Shown: positions 23,491 to 31,758 of the stretch, piece by piece
Layout of the letters: each line of letters opens with the position of its first letter
Position numbering within the stretch: the first letter of the stretch is position 1
Origin: CAVSIS01 sp963814875
GTDB taxonomy: Bacteria; Acidobacteriota; Thermoanaerobaculia; Thermoanaerobaculales; Sulfomarinibacteraceae
DNA length: 64,000 bases
NCBI GenBank assembly: GCA_963814875.1
Contig: CAWFFJ010000017.1
Span: 1 to 64,000, forward strand
Reading direction: 5' to 3'
Program-made: the position numbers and the translations under genes
Notes under the pieces: model-generated
The model's input: the letters and a program-made list of their open reading frames with translations, nothing else
Told to the model about the DNA's origin: nothing
Database searches by the model: none

Positions 23491-24234
23491 ATGAACTGGC
23501 CCCTCAAGCGACGCAACAACGGCGAGGCGAACGGACTTTCGGACGCCATTATCGAGATGCGTTCGATCCGTAAGGTCTACGACACCGGCAAGATCAAGGT
23601 CGAGGCGCTGCGCGGCATCGACCTGGTCGTGACCCGCGGCGAGTTCGTCGCGGTGGTCGGTCCCTCGGGCTCCGGGAAGTCGACCCTCCTCAACCTCCTC
23701 GGCTGCCTCGACACGCCGAGCTCGGGAGAGTACGCCCTTGGCGGTGAGCGGGTCGCCGGACTCGACCGCGACGCTCTCGCCGACGTGCGCAACCGCAGGG
23801 TCGGCTTCGTCTTCCAGAGCTTCAACCTGCTGCCCCAGCTGACGGCGCTCGAAAACGTCGAGATGCCGATGCTGTTCGGGGGGGTTCCGCGCAAGGAACG
23901 GAAGCGTCGGGCGATCGAGCACCTCACCCGGGTCGGTCTCGCCGACCGCGTCGACCACAAGCCGACTGAGCTCTCGGGCGGTCAGATGCAGCGGGTCGCG
24001 ATCGCCCGCGCGCTCGCCATGGAGCCGGACCTCTTGCTCGCCGATGAGCCCACCGGAAACCTCGACACCGGTTCCGGCTCGGACGTCATGAGCCTGCTCA
24101 CCGAGCTCTGGACGCAGGGACGAACCCTCGTCGTTGTCACCCATGACAAGGGGCTCGCCCGCCGCGCGGGCCGCCTGGTCGAGCTGCGCGACGGCGTGGT
24201 GGTGGAGGACTCCGCGGTCGCGGAAGCGTCGTGA
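23491..24234 (+). CDS. ABC transporter ATP-binding protein (LolD/MacB type)
   Basis: A 247-residue ATPase. Walker A is GPSGSGKST, the Q-loop is FVFQSFNLLPQ, the signature is LSGGQMQRVAIARAL, Walker B is LLLADEP followed by TGNLD, and the H-loop is VVVTHD. Residues 1-20 form a short Asn/Arg-rich leader before the domain. It would energise the two permeases upstream. The gene ends at the beginning of an AGACGTA-type heptamer array. Confidence 0.92.
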   Translation: MNWPLKRRNNGEANGLSDAIIEMRSIRKVYDTGKIKVEALRGIDLVVTRGEFVAVVGPSGSGKSTLLNLLGCLDTPSSGEYALGGERVAGLDRDALADVRNRRVGFVFQSFNLLPQLTALENVEMPMLFGGVPRKERKRRAIEHLTRVGLADRVDHKPTELSGGQMQRVAIARALAMEPDLLLADEPTGNLDTGSGSDVMSLLTELWTQGRTLVVVTHDKGLARRAGRLVELRDGVVVEDSAVAEAS

Positions 24235-24494
24235 GACGTAAGACGCTAGACGTAAGAGGCGAGACGTCCGAGATGAGAGGGTCGCGCCAAGATGGGCGGG
24301 TACTCCGGGCGGGATCGGTCACGCCATCTCTTAAGCCTCATCAACCAAGTGCCCCTGTTGAAGGGAGTTGCGGTCACCCGCGAGACGGCTTTCCTGTCTT
24401 TGCGATGCATTCACGTCTAGCGTCTAGCGTCTAGCGTCTTACCTCTGCTGCGTCTCACCTCCTGCGCACAGCGCCGGAGGTGAGACGCAGCAGA
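24234..24494. repeat. Forward and reverse heptamer arrays and a 19-bp inverted repeat
   Basis: An AGACGTA/AGACGCT array (24234-24270) is followed by about 140 bp of unassigned DNA, then a reverse-oriented GTCTAGC array (24411-24440), and a perfect inverted repeat with 19-base arms starting TCTGCTGCGTCTCACC (24444-24462) and its complement (24476-24494) around a 13-base loop. The arms are themselves made of repeat units. The PilZ gene starts 48 bp further on. Confidence 0.75.
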
Positions 24495-24541
24495 CGCCGC
24501 AGGGTAGAATGGCCCCAGGCTGCCGCCGCTGGAGAGAACCC

Positions 24542-24877
24542 ATGACGCCTTCGGAGCACGAGTCTCGCCGTTACCCGCGCCTCCCCTCGGCACACACGAT
24601 CCTGGTGAAGCGGCTCGGACCTGCGCCTCGCGAGGTGCTGAGCCGAACCAAGGTGGTCGGGCTCGGCGGCTGCATGTTCGTGAGCCCGGAGGGCTACGGA
24701 GTCGGCTCGGCACTCGAGCTCCTGATCACGGTCGGCCGCGACGTGCTCAGGTCGCAGGTCCGGGTCGTCTACGAGGTGCCGACGGACGAGGGCGGAGTGG
24801 AGGTCGGGGTCGAGTTCCTCGACCTCACCGAGGCCGATCGGCTCCGTCTCAAAGCGGTGTTCGACGCCACAGGCTGA
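24542..24877 (+). CDS. PilZ-domain protein, atypical
   Basis: A 111-residue single-domain PilZ protein. The RRYPRLP stretch fits the RxxxR cyclic-di-GMP motif. The second motif, normally D/N-x-S-x-x-G, reads GLGGCMF, so one key polar residue is altered and ligand binding is uncertain. ATG 24542 is preferred; the frame back to 24509 is possible. Such proteins act in signalling or as adaptors for motility and polysaccharide secretion. The pilT-like gene at 40 kb is not adjacent. Confidence 0.8.
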   Translation: MTPSEHESRRYPRLPSAHTILVKRLGPAPREVLSRTKVVGLGGCMFVSPEGYGVGSALELLITVGRDVLRSQVRVVYEVPTDEGGVEVGVEFLDLTEADRLRLKAVFDATG

Positions 24878-24894
24878 GATCCTCCCGGCACACC

Positions 24895-24922
24895 TTGCGG
24901 ACCTCACTGCGCGTGCTATAGT
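24895..24922 (+). promoter_or_regulatory. Promoter of the candidate small RNA
   Basis: TTGCGG (24895-24900), a 16-bp spacer and TATAGT (24917-24922) sit 18 bp after the PilZ stop and directly before the stem-loop RNA. Confidence 0.5.
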
Positions 24923-24928
24923 CAACGA

Positions 24929-25001
24929 CTCCCCAGCGCCTGTGACTTGGCGGGCCGGATGCACAACGGTCGAAACGTCGTCACGGGCGCTGGCCCTTTT
25001 T
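24929..25001 (+). ncRNA. Candidate small RNA of about 75 nt with its own promoter and terminator
   Basis: The 14-base arm CCAGCGCCTGTGAC (24933-24946) pairs along its whole length, with one G-U, with GTCACGGGCGCTGG (24980-24993), followed by CCCTTTTT (to 25001), the form of an intrinsic terminator. A 33-nt loop region between the arms can form a small inner CCG/CGG stem. No coding frame fits it, and the only downstream gene is on the opposite strand, so a riboswitch is unlikely. I do not recognise the family. It could also be merely the terminator of the PilZ transcript. Confidence 0.5.
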
Positions 25002-25032
25002 CGGAATGTACATTCTGAGGTCAGGCCTGCAG

Positions 25033-28000
25033 TCAATCGGCCGCCGCAAGGCTCCTCGCCGCGGCGAGCTGGCCACTGAGCTCACGATCGAGCCATCGGT
25101 TGCGGGTCAGAGCCTGCTCGAACGCCTGGGTTGCCGAACGAGCGGCCTCGGCGCGTTTTCCCCCGGTGGCGGCACGGGCCGAGAGCAGCTCGAGAAGGCC
25201 GCGCGCAGCCAGGGCGTCGGCCCGGTCGGTCCCGCCTTCGAGCTGGTCGAGGGCCGCGGCGCCGAGACTCAGGTGCTCGGCGGCACGGCCGCCCCTGGCC
25301 AGCACGTGACTACCCCACCAGAACTGGAGCCGGGCCGCGGCGCAGCGCGCGTCGACCGAGCGCGGATTGAGCGTGATCGCGTGCTCGAGAGCCGTCTGGG
25401 CGCCGCGGTAGGCGCTCACCGGATCGCGCCGGGAGCCGGCCTGCCAGCGGCCGAGAACCGTCTCGGCCTCGCCCAGGATGAGCCACGGCTCGGCGTCCGA
25501 CGGGTTGAGATCGGCCGCCTCGCGAGCCGTCTCGCGGGCTGATCGGACCTCGTCGGCCGGCGAAACGCCCCGGTCGAGGGCCCATGCCGCCGCGATCCGG
25601 TGCACCTGGGCGAGGTTGGCGGCAGCGAAGGGATCGCTCGGGTTGACGGCGCGGACCTGGGCGCACCAGTCCGTGGCGCTCGCAAGGTCGTCGTTTGGGT
25701 CCTCGCCGACCAACACCGAGAAGGCGGCCCGCTCGGCGTGGACCAGCCCGAGATTGGCCAGCGCTACGGTGTCTTTGGGGTTGAGCTTGACTGCCCGCTC
25801 GAGCACGGTGACGGCGCGCTCGAGGTCGGGGCGCGGGTCGTCCCCCCACAGCGCCGCGTGCCGGGCGACGAGCCACAGGGCGACGCCCATGTTGTCCATC
25901 GCCGCGGCCTGGTCGGGACGGACGGTGAGCATGCGCTGGAAGGCGTCGACCGCCTGGGTCGCAGCGGGGCGCGGGTCGCGGCCTTCGTCGTAGTCGGTCA
26001 GCCCCCAGAAGAACCACGCCAGACCGAGGTTGTTGAGCGCGAGGTACGACCCCGGCTCGGCGTCGACGGCGCGCGCCAGCACATCGGTCGCCTGCTTGAG
26101 TCCGGGGCGCGGATCCTCGCCCCGGGCGGCGGCGAGCTGGGCCGACCACCGGGTCGCGATGCCGAGATGGGTGAGAGCGGCCGCGTCGTCGGGGTTTTCC
26201 GCCAGCAACACGTTCGAAAGCGCCATCGCCTGCTCGAGCGCGGCAGAGGGATCGCCGCCTCGACGCAGCTCGCCCTCGGCCCAGCGCAGGTGGGCCAAGG
26301 CGAGGGCATGACGGGCCGACGAGCTCTCCGGGTCGGCGGTCAAAGCCCGTCCGCAGGCATTGATCGCTCTGTGGTACGGCTCCTCGGACGGCTTGCCCGT
26401 CTCATTGGCGAGCAGGATGAGGTCGTTCGCCTGGCGGCACAGCCCGACCGCAGCCCGTGGGTCGCTCGGCGCCGTTTGAAGCGCCCGCTCGTACGCTTCG
26501 CGAGCGCCGGCGAGAACCTCCGCAGCCTGGTCGTACTGACCGCTGGTGTACAGCTCCTCGCCGTGCGCGAGGTCAACCTCGCCGGTGAGCCGGTCGGCGG
26601 CCACCAGCCATGGGATGCGTTGGCGGGCCGCCGCCGCGGCGTCGAGGGCCGCACTCCAATTCCGTCGGACGGCCTCAACCAGCGCTTCCACCAGCTCCGG
26701 GGCCTCGACCTCGGCCTTGCGGCCGAGCTCGAGGAACTCGAGCGCCGGCTGGAGGTAGGTCGTCTCGAGCTCGGCGCGGCGCTTCTTGACCAGGTCGCGG
26801 TCGCCCAGTCGTCCCGCCATCTCGAGCTGCTCGCGGTAGAGCTGCACGTTCGCGAGCCCGAGAGCGTAGGCGACCTCGGGTGCTCGGTTGCCTTCTTGCC
26901 ACGCCGCCTGAAGGTGCTTCTGGGCGGTTTCGGCGTCGTCCAGGGCGAGGTAGCCGCGGCCCAGAGCGTAGCGCACCGCGCCGACGTCGGCCGCGTCGCG
27001 CATCGCCTCGGCGGCAAGCTCGTCGAGCCGTCGTCGAACCTCGTTGAGCTCGCCGCGCACGTCGTGCAGCGGGCGAGAGTAGGCGAGTCGAACCATCTCC
27101 TCGAGGCGGGGGATCTCCTGCGCGATGGCGTGGCTGCGCTCGGCGGCGCGCCGCGCCCGCCAGACCACCGTCGCGACGGTGGCGCCGCCGATCAGCACTG
27201 CGGCAAGGGCGACCGCACCGACCGCGACGCCGAGCCGGTTGCGCCGCAGCCTTCGGCGCACGATCCGGCTCAGGCTCGGAGGCTGGGCGAGGACGGGTTC
27301 GCCGGCGAGCACGCGCTCGAGCTCCTCCGCGAGCTCAAGAGCGCTGGGGTAGCGCAGGGCAGGGTCGTTCTCGAGGCACTTGAGCAGGACCACCTCGAGG
27401 TCGGCGGGAAGGTCGGGCCGCAGCCGCCGTGGCGGCGTCACCTCCTCGGTACCGATCTTGACCAGGACCTCGAGCATCGACCCCTCGAACGGAGGCCGGC
27501 CGGTGAGCACGTCGTAGAGGGTCGCCCCCAGCGCCCAGACGTCGGTCCGGGCACCGATCGTCCGGGTCTCGCCGCGGGCCTGCTCCGGGGCCATGAAGCC
27601 GGGCGTGCCGAGGATGAACCCGGTTGCGGTGGCACCGTGCGCGGCCTCCTCTCGCGCGAGACCGAAGTCGAGCACGTAGGGCTTGAGCTGGCCCTCCTCG
27701 GTGCGCTCGACCATGATGTTGGCGGGCTTGATGTCCCGGTGGACGAGGCCCTGGCGGTGGGCGGCGTGCACGGCCCGGCAGACCTTGGCCATCACGGCGA
27801 TGACGTCGTCGAGCGGGAGCGTGCGCGCGGCGGCGCCGAGGGTGGTGCCCGAGATGAGCTGCATCGCGATGAACGGACGGCCGCCGACCTCGCCCACCTC
27901 GTGGATCTGGCACACGTTCTCGTGCTCGACCCGGGCTTGGGAGCGTGCCTCGTTGAGGAACCGGTCAACCATCGACGGGTCCTGCCCGCGCAGGAACTTG

Positions 28001-28434
28001 AGGGCGACCGCGCGGTTGAGCCGGGGGTCGACCGCACGGTACACGCGGCCCATGCCGCCCTCGCCGAGCAGCCGGATGTCGGTGAAACGGTCCCAGTCGG
28101 GGGGGTAGTCGCGGTCGCGTGCGGCGAGCGCGGCCAGGCTGTCTGCGGTCGGCGGCGCCGACACCTGGGTGTGCTCGCCGCCGGCGGTGACCACAGTGCG
28201 CTCCGGGTCACGACCGTGCTCGCCCACGAGGGTGCGCCGGACCTCGTCCTCGAGGGCCGCCACCGCCGTCCGCGACAGCCGGCCCAAGTCGACCAGCCGC
28301 TCGATCCGGGACGACGGTCCGGCCTGACCGGTCGGCGTCGCCTGCACCGCTGCAACCTCAGCCAGGTCGGTCGCCTTGAGCAGCCCCCGGTCGCACGCCA
28401 GGTCGAGGATCGCCGCCTCGAGCTCGTCAGTCAT
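25033..28434 (-). CDS. Membrane Ser/Thr protein kinase with TPR C-terminal region
   Basis: Eukaryotic-type kinase of 1133 residues. Residues 1-110 are a helical N-terminal region of unknown role. The kinase domain has the Gly loop LGEGGMG (123-129), catalytic Lys in VALKFL (146), HRDIKPAN (232-239), DFG (256-258) and APE (282-284). A transmembrane helix spans about 401-425. From about 470 to the end the sequence is a long series of TPR-like helical repeats (AYALGLANVQLY, LALAHLRWAEGEL, LNNLGLAWFFWG, LANLGLVHAERAA). It probably senses an extracytoplasmic or protein signal and phosphorylates FHA-bearing partners; partners are not identified here. Large TPR kinases are frequent in Acidobacteriota. 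Confidence 0.92.
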   Translation of the reverse strand: MTDELEAAILDLACDRGLLKATDLAEVAAVQATPTGQAGPSSRIERLVDLGRLSRTAVAALEDEVRRTLVGEHGRDPERTVVTAGGEHTQVSAPPTADSLAALAARDRDYPPDWDRFTDIRLLGEGGMGRVYRAVDPRLNRAVALKFLRGQDPSMVDRFLNEARSQARVEHENVCQIHEVGEVGGRPFIAMQLISGTTLGAAARTLPLDDVIAVMAKVCRAVHAAHRQGLVHRDIKPANIMVERTEEGQLKPYVLDFGLAREEAAHGATATGFILGTPGFMAPEQARGETRTIGARTDVWALGATLYDVLTGRPPFEGSMLEVLVKIGTEEVTPPRRLRPDLPADLEVVLLKCLENDPALRYPSALELAEELERVLAGEPVLAQPPSLSRIVRRRLRRNRLGVAVGAVALAAVLIGGATVATVVWRARRAAERSHAIAQEIPRLEEMVRLAYSRPLHDVRGELNEVRRRLDELAAEAMRDAADVGAVRYALGRGYLALDDAETAQKHLQAAWQEGNRAPEVAYALGLANVQLYREQLEMAGRLGDRDLVKKRRAELETTYLQPALEFLELGRKAEVEAPELVEALVEAVRRNWSAALDAAAAARQRIPWLVAADRLTGEVDLAHGEELYTSGQYDQAAEVLAGAREAYERALQTAPSDPRAAVGLCRQANDLILLANETGKPSEEPYHRAINACGRALTADPESSSARHALALAHLRWAEGELRRGGDPSAALEQAMALSNVLLAENPDDAAALTHLGIATRWSAQLAAARGEDPRPGLKQATDVLARAVDAEPGSYLALNNLGLAWFFWGLTDYDEGRDPRPAATQAVDAFQRMLTVRPDQAAAMDNMGVALWLVARHAALWGDDPRPDLERAVTVLERAVKLNPKDTVALANLGLVHAERAAFSVLVGEDPNDDLASATDWCAQVRAVNPSDPFAAANLAQVHRIAAAWALDRGVSPADEVRSARETAREAADLNPSDAEPWLILGEAETVLGRWQAGSRRDPVSAYRGAQTALEHAITLNPRSVDARCAAARLQFWWGSHVLARGGRAAEHLSLGAAALDQLEGGTDRADALAARGLLELLSARAATGGKRAEAARSATQAFEQALTRNRWLDRELSGQLAAARSLAAAD

Positions 28435-28557
28435 CCACTCTCCGTCAGGGGCATTGTATCCGCGCGCGACAGCGACGGCATTTCAAGCTGGGGAACACGG
28501 GCCGGGTGACGCGGGTTCAACGAGGCGGGCTGCCGTCAGGGGCGAGGGGTGAGCCAC

Positions 28558-28863
28558 ATGGAAGTGTCAGAGCGCAGTCAGTTCATCGAGCGGATGCTGC
28601 GCGAGCAGCTCGACGCCGAGCACGTCGAGGTGATCGACGACAGCGCGCTGCATGCCGGCCATGCCGGCGCCGCGAGCGGAGCAGGGCACTACCGGGTGCT
28701 CGTCGTGTCGCCGCGCTTCGAAGGGGTCGGCCGGGTCGCCGCCCACCGCATGGTCTACGACCTGCTCCGGCCGGCGCTGGAGGGCGACATTCACGCGCTG
28801 CAGCTGCGGACGCTGACGCCAGCCGCCTGGCGGAAGCCGCCGACGGCGGCGAGTGAGGGGTGA
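28558..28863 (+). CDS. bolA: BolA family protein
   Basis: Protein of about 101 residues with the BolA fold. The family features are an N-terminal helix (FIERMLREQLDAEHVEVID), the VLVVSPRFEG strand region, and the RVAAHRMVYDLL helix that carries the conserved HR pair. BolA proteins bind monothiol glutaredoxins and help iron-sulfur trafficking or regulate transcription. ATG 28558 is chosen over GTG 28549 because the GAGGGG site is better spaced. The last codons read into a CCGCCGACGGCGG hairpin and a heptamer array. Confidence 0.85.
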   Translation: MEVSERSQFIERMLREQLDAEHVEVIDDSALHAGHAGAASGAGHYRVLVVSPRFEGVGRVAAHRMVYDLLRPALEGDIHALQLRTLTPAAWRKPPTAASEG

Positions 28864-29006
28864 GGAGGAAGGAGGCTAGACGCAAGACGCTAGACGCGAG
28901 AAGCGAGAAGCGAGAAGCGAGACGCTAGACGCTAGACGGAAGATGGAAGACGAAGCAAGTCTTTCCTGACGCATCCTGTCTGAAACACGATGCGCGGAGC
29001 GCATCG
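28864..29006. repeat. Heptamer arrays and a small hairpin
   Basis: AGTGAGG units just past the bolA stop lead into a long AGACGCN/AGAAGCG array (28871-28944). A hairpin CGATGCGC-GGA-GCGCATCG lies at 28988-29006. The interval to 29076 holds no gene I can support. Confidence 0.75.
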
Positions 29007-29076
29007 AGAGGATCATGAGCGGCGGGGGCCCCCGAGGTCGTCCCGCATGGCGCCGGGCGCTGACGGGCCCACGCCC

Positions 29077-29475
29077 TCAGGATCCTAAGGATCCTAAGGC
29101 CACGCACTCCATCTCGACCTGGGCGCCGAGGGGCAGGGCGGCGACGCCGACCGCGCTGCGCGCGGGCGGGTCGGAGGGGAAGGCGGTCGCGTAGACCGCG
29201 TTCATGCGCGCGAAGAGCGACAGGTCGGTCATGAACACGGTCACCTTCACGACCCGGTCGAGCCCGCTTCCGGCGGCCTCGAGCACGGCGCGCAGGTTGT
29301 CGAGCACCTGCCGGGTCTGGTCCTCGATGGCGCCGCCGACGAGCTTGCCGGTGGCGGGGTCGAGCGGGATCTGGCCGGCGGTGAAGACCAGTCCGCCGGC
29401 GACGATGGCCTGGGAGTAGGGCCCGACCGCCTTGGGTGCGGCCTCGGTCGCGATCACGCGTCGGGTCGTCGTCAT
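29077..29475 (-). CDS. ridA: RidA family reactive intermediate deaminase
   Basis: Trimeric YjgF/YER057c/UK114 protein of 132 residues that hydrolyses reactive enamine/imine intermediates such as 2-aminoacrylate from PLP enzymes. The family signature region PPARSAVGVAALPLGAQVEM contains the key Arg and the EM ending, and GPYSQAI and AGQIPLDP are conserved. ATG 29475 gives the standard length. The gene is divergent from the hydantoinase A gene, separated by 51 bp. Confidence 0.93.
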   Translation of the reverse strand: MTTTRRVIATEAAPKAVGPYSQAIVAGGLVFTAGQIPLDPATGKLVGGAIEDQTRQVLDNLRAVLEAAGSGLDRVVKVTVFMTDLSLFARMNAVYATAFPSDPPARSAVGVAALPLGAQVEMECVALGSLGS

Positions 29476-29512
29476 CTCGTCGTCCTCCAGTGCGGAGTCT
29501 ACTCTGACTGCG

Positions 29513-29518
29513 TACAAT
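29513..29518 (+). promoter_or_regulatory. Possible -10 box of the hydantoinase operon
   Basis: TACAAT lies 8 bp before the ATG at 29527, which would give a leaderless or near-leaderless message. A weak TGCGGA 16 bp upstream (29491-29496) could be the -35. Confidence 0.3.
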
Positions 29519-29526
29519 CGCCCGCG

Positions 29527-31758
29527 ATGGGCGAGGCGGCGTGGCGGATTTGGGTGGACACCGGGGGGACCTTCACCGACGGACTCGGGGTCGATCCCTC
29601 GGGGCGGCTCCACCGGGTCAAGGTGCTGAGCTCGAGCGCGCTGCGCGCCCGGGTGGTGGAGCGCCCCGGCGAGCGCGAGCTGGTGCTCGACGGGCTCGGC
29701 GGTCTGGTCGACGGCTTCGTTGTCGGCTGTCGCGTCGCCCCGCTCGCGGGCGGAGCAGGACCCCAGGTGGTGGCGTCCGAGGGAGGTCGCGTCACCCTCG
29801 ACGAAGCGACACCTTCGGAGCTCGCGCCGGGCGCCGCCTGCGAGCTGCGCGCCCCGGTCGAGGCGCCGGTGCTCGCCGCCCACCTGCTGACCAGGACCCC
29901 GCTCGGCGTGCCGCTGCCGCGGCTCGCCATGCGGCTGGCGACCACCCGCGGCACCAATGCCCTGCTCGAGCGCCGGGGGGCGCCGACCGCGCTGTTCATC
30001 ACCGCGGGCTTTGGCGACCTGCCGGCGATCGGGACCCAGGCGAGGGACGACCTCTTCGCCCTCGACGTCAGGCGGCCGCCGCCGCTCGCTACCGAGGTCG
30101 TCGAGGTCGACGAGCGCCTCGCCGCGGACGGCACCGTGCTGCGCCCGCCCGACCTCGACGGGGTGCGGGCCGCGGCCCGACGCCTGCTAGCCGGCGGGAT
30201 CACCTGTGCGGCTGTGGCGCTCCTCCACGCCTACCGTAACCCGGCGCACGAAGCGGCCGTCGCCGCTGCGCTGCGCGAGGAGGGCTTCGCCCACGTCAGC
30301 GAGTCGGCTCGCCTGGCGCCTTTGATCAAGCTGCTCCCCCGGGCCACGACCGCGGTCGTCGACGCCACCCTCACGCCGGTCGTCGGCGGCTACCTGGAGC
30401 GGGTCGCAGCGGCGATCCCGAGTGGGACCCTGCATGTCATGACCTCGGCCGGCGGTCTCGTGGCGGCGGCCGAGTTCCGGCCCAAGGACGCCCTGCTCTC
30501 GGGACCGGCCGGCGGCGTGGTCGGGGCGGCGCTGTCCGGACGGCGCTCCGGGGCCGAGCGGGTGATCTCCTTCGACATGGGCGGGACCTCGACCGATGTC
30601 GCGCGCTGGGACGGCGACTGGGAGTACGTCTTCGAGCACCGGGTCGGCGATGTAGTGCTGGTCGCGCCCGCGCTCGCGGTGGAAACGGTCGCCGCGGGCG
30701 GCGGCTCGATCTGCGCCTTCGACGGCGCCAAGCTCACGGTGGGGCCGGGCAGCGCCGGCGCCGACCCGGGGCCGGCGTGCTACGGCGCCGGCGGTCCGCT
30801 CGCGATCACCGACGTCAACCTACTGCTGGGGCGGATCGTGCCCGAGCGATTCGGGATCCCGGTCGACGAGCCGGCGGCACAGCGGGCGCTGGGCGCTCTG
30901 GTGGCGGAGGTCGCCGGGTCAGGCGGCGCCGCGGCACCCGAGCGGCTCGCGGAGGGCCTGCTCGCGATCGCCAACGAGCGCATGGCGAGCGCGATCCGGC
31001 GGATCTCGGTGCGGCGCGGCTACGACCCGCGCGAGCACGTCCTGGTCGCCTTCGGCGGGGCCGGGGGGCAGCACGCCTGTGCCCTCGCGCGGCTGCTCGG
31101 CATGACCACGGTGCTGGTGCCGCCGGACGCGAGCCTGCTGTCCGCGCGGGGCCTCGGCGACGCCGTGATCGAGCGCTTCGCCCACCGCCAGGTGCTGCGG
31201 CGCCTGGCAGACGCCGCGACCCAGGTGGAGGCGTGGCTCGCCGAGCTCGCCGGCGCGGCGAGCCGGGCAGTCGTGGGGGAGGGGGTTCCCGAGGGGGATG
31301 TGGTGATCCGGCGGCGGATCGCGCGCCTCCGCCTCGCCGGCCAGGAGACCGCACTCGACGTCGATGCCGACCCGGTGGCCGACCTTCCGGAACGGTTCGT
31401 CGCGCGGTACCGCGCGGTCTACGGCTATGACCCTCCCGACCGGGCTGTCGAGCTCGAGTCACTCCGGGTCGTCGCGTCGACGCGGCCGCCGGAGCCCGAG
31501 GCACCCGCCGAGCTCGCGATCGCTGCGCCGGCGCCCGCCTCCGGCTGCCGCAGGGTGTGGCTCGACGGGGGCTGGCTCGAGGTCGCGGTGGTCGAGCGGG
31601 AGGCGATGGCGCCGGGGCACAGCCTCGACGGGCCCGCGTTGGTGGTCGAGGACCACAGCGTCACCCTGGTCGAGCCGGGCTGGCGGGTCGCGGGCGACGC
31701 GGCCGGCGCGCTCGTGCTGACCCGCAACGTGACCGGCAGGGAGCACTGCCATGGCTGA
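29527..31758 (+). CDS. Hydantoinase/oxoprolinase subunit A (HyuA-like)
   Basis: ATP-dependent amidohydrolase large subunit of 743 residues, of the N-methylhydantoinase/5-oxoprolinase/acetone carboxylase group. The N-terminal phosphate-binding motif DTGGTFTD is at residues 10-17; TTRGTNALLERR, GGLVAAAEF, ISFDMGGTSTDVA, and YCYGAGG-like GPACYGAGG mark the actin-like domains. It overlaps the B subunit by 8 bp, so both are made together. The ring substrate (hydantoin, 5-oxoproline or other) cannot be told from sequence. Confidence 0.9.
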   Translation: MGEAAWRIWVDTGGTFTDGLGVDPSGRLHRVKVLSSSALRARVVERPGERELVLDGLGGLVDGFVVGCRVAPLAGGAGPQVVASEGGRVTLDEATPSELAPGAACELRAPVEAPVLAAHLLTRTPLGVPLPRLAMRLATTRGTNALLERRGAPTALFITAGFGDLPAIGTQARDDLFALDVRRPPPLATEVVEVDERLAADGTVLRPPDLDGVRAAARRLLAGGITCAAVALLHAYRNPAHEAAVAAALREEGFAHVSESARLAPLIKLLPRATTAVVDATLTPVVGGYLERVAAAIPSGTLHVMTSAGGLVAAAEFRPKDALLSGPAGGVVGAALSGRRSGAERVISFDMGGTSTDVARWDGDWEYVFEHRVGDVVLVAPALAVETVAAGGGSICAFDGAKLTVGPGSAGADPGPACYGAGGPLAITDVNLLLGRIVPERFGIPVDEPAAQRALGALVAEVAGSGGAAAPERLAEGLLAIANERMASAIRRISVRRGYDPREHVLVAFGGAGGQHACALARLLGMTTVLVPPDASLLSARGLGDAVIERFAHRQVLRRLADAATQVEAWLAELAGAASRAVVGEGVPEGDVVIRRRIARLRLAGQETALDVDADPVADLPERFVARYRAVYGYDPPDRAVELESLRVVASTRPPEPEAPAELAIAAPAPASGCRRVWLDGGWLEVAVVEREAMAPGHSLDGPALVVEDHSVTLVEPGWRVAGDAAGALVLTRNVTGREHCHG

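Noticed and set aside
24895..25001. A riboswitch upstream of the frame starting at 25006
   Set aside because: The plus-strand frame there is antisense to the kinase gene and has no coding signature, so there is no gene to control.
25600..28509. A 969-residue open frame antisense to the Ser/Thr kinase
   Set aside because: The opposite strand has clear kinase and TPR motifs; the antisense product has no recognisable domain.
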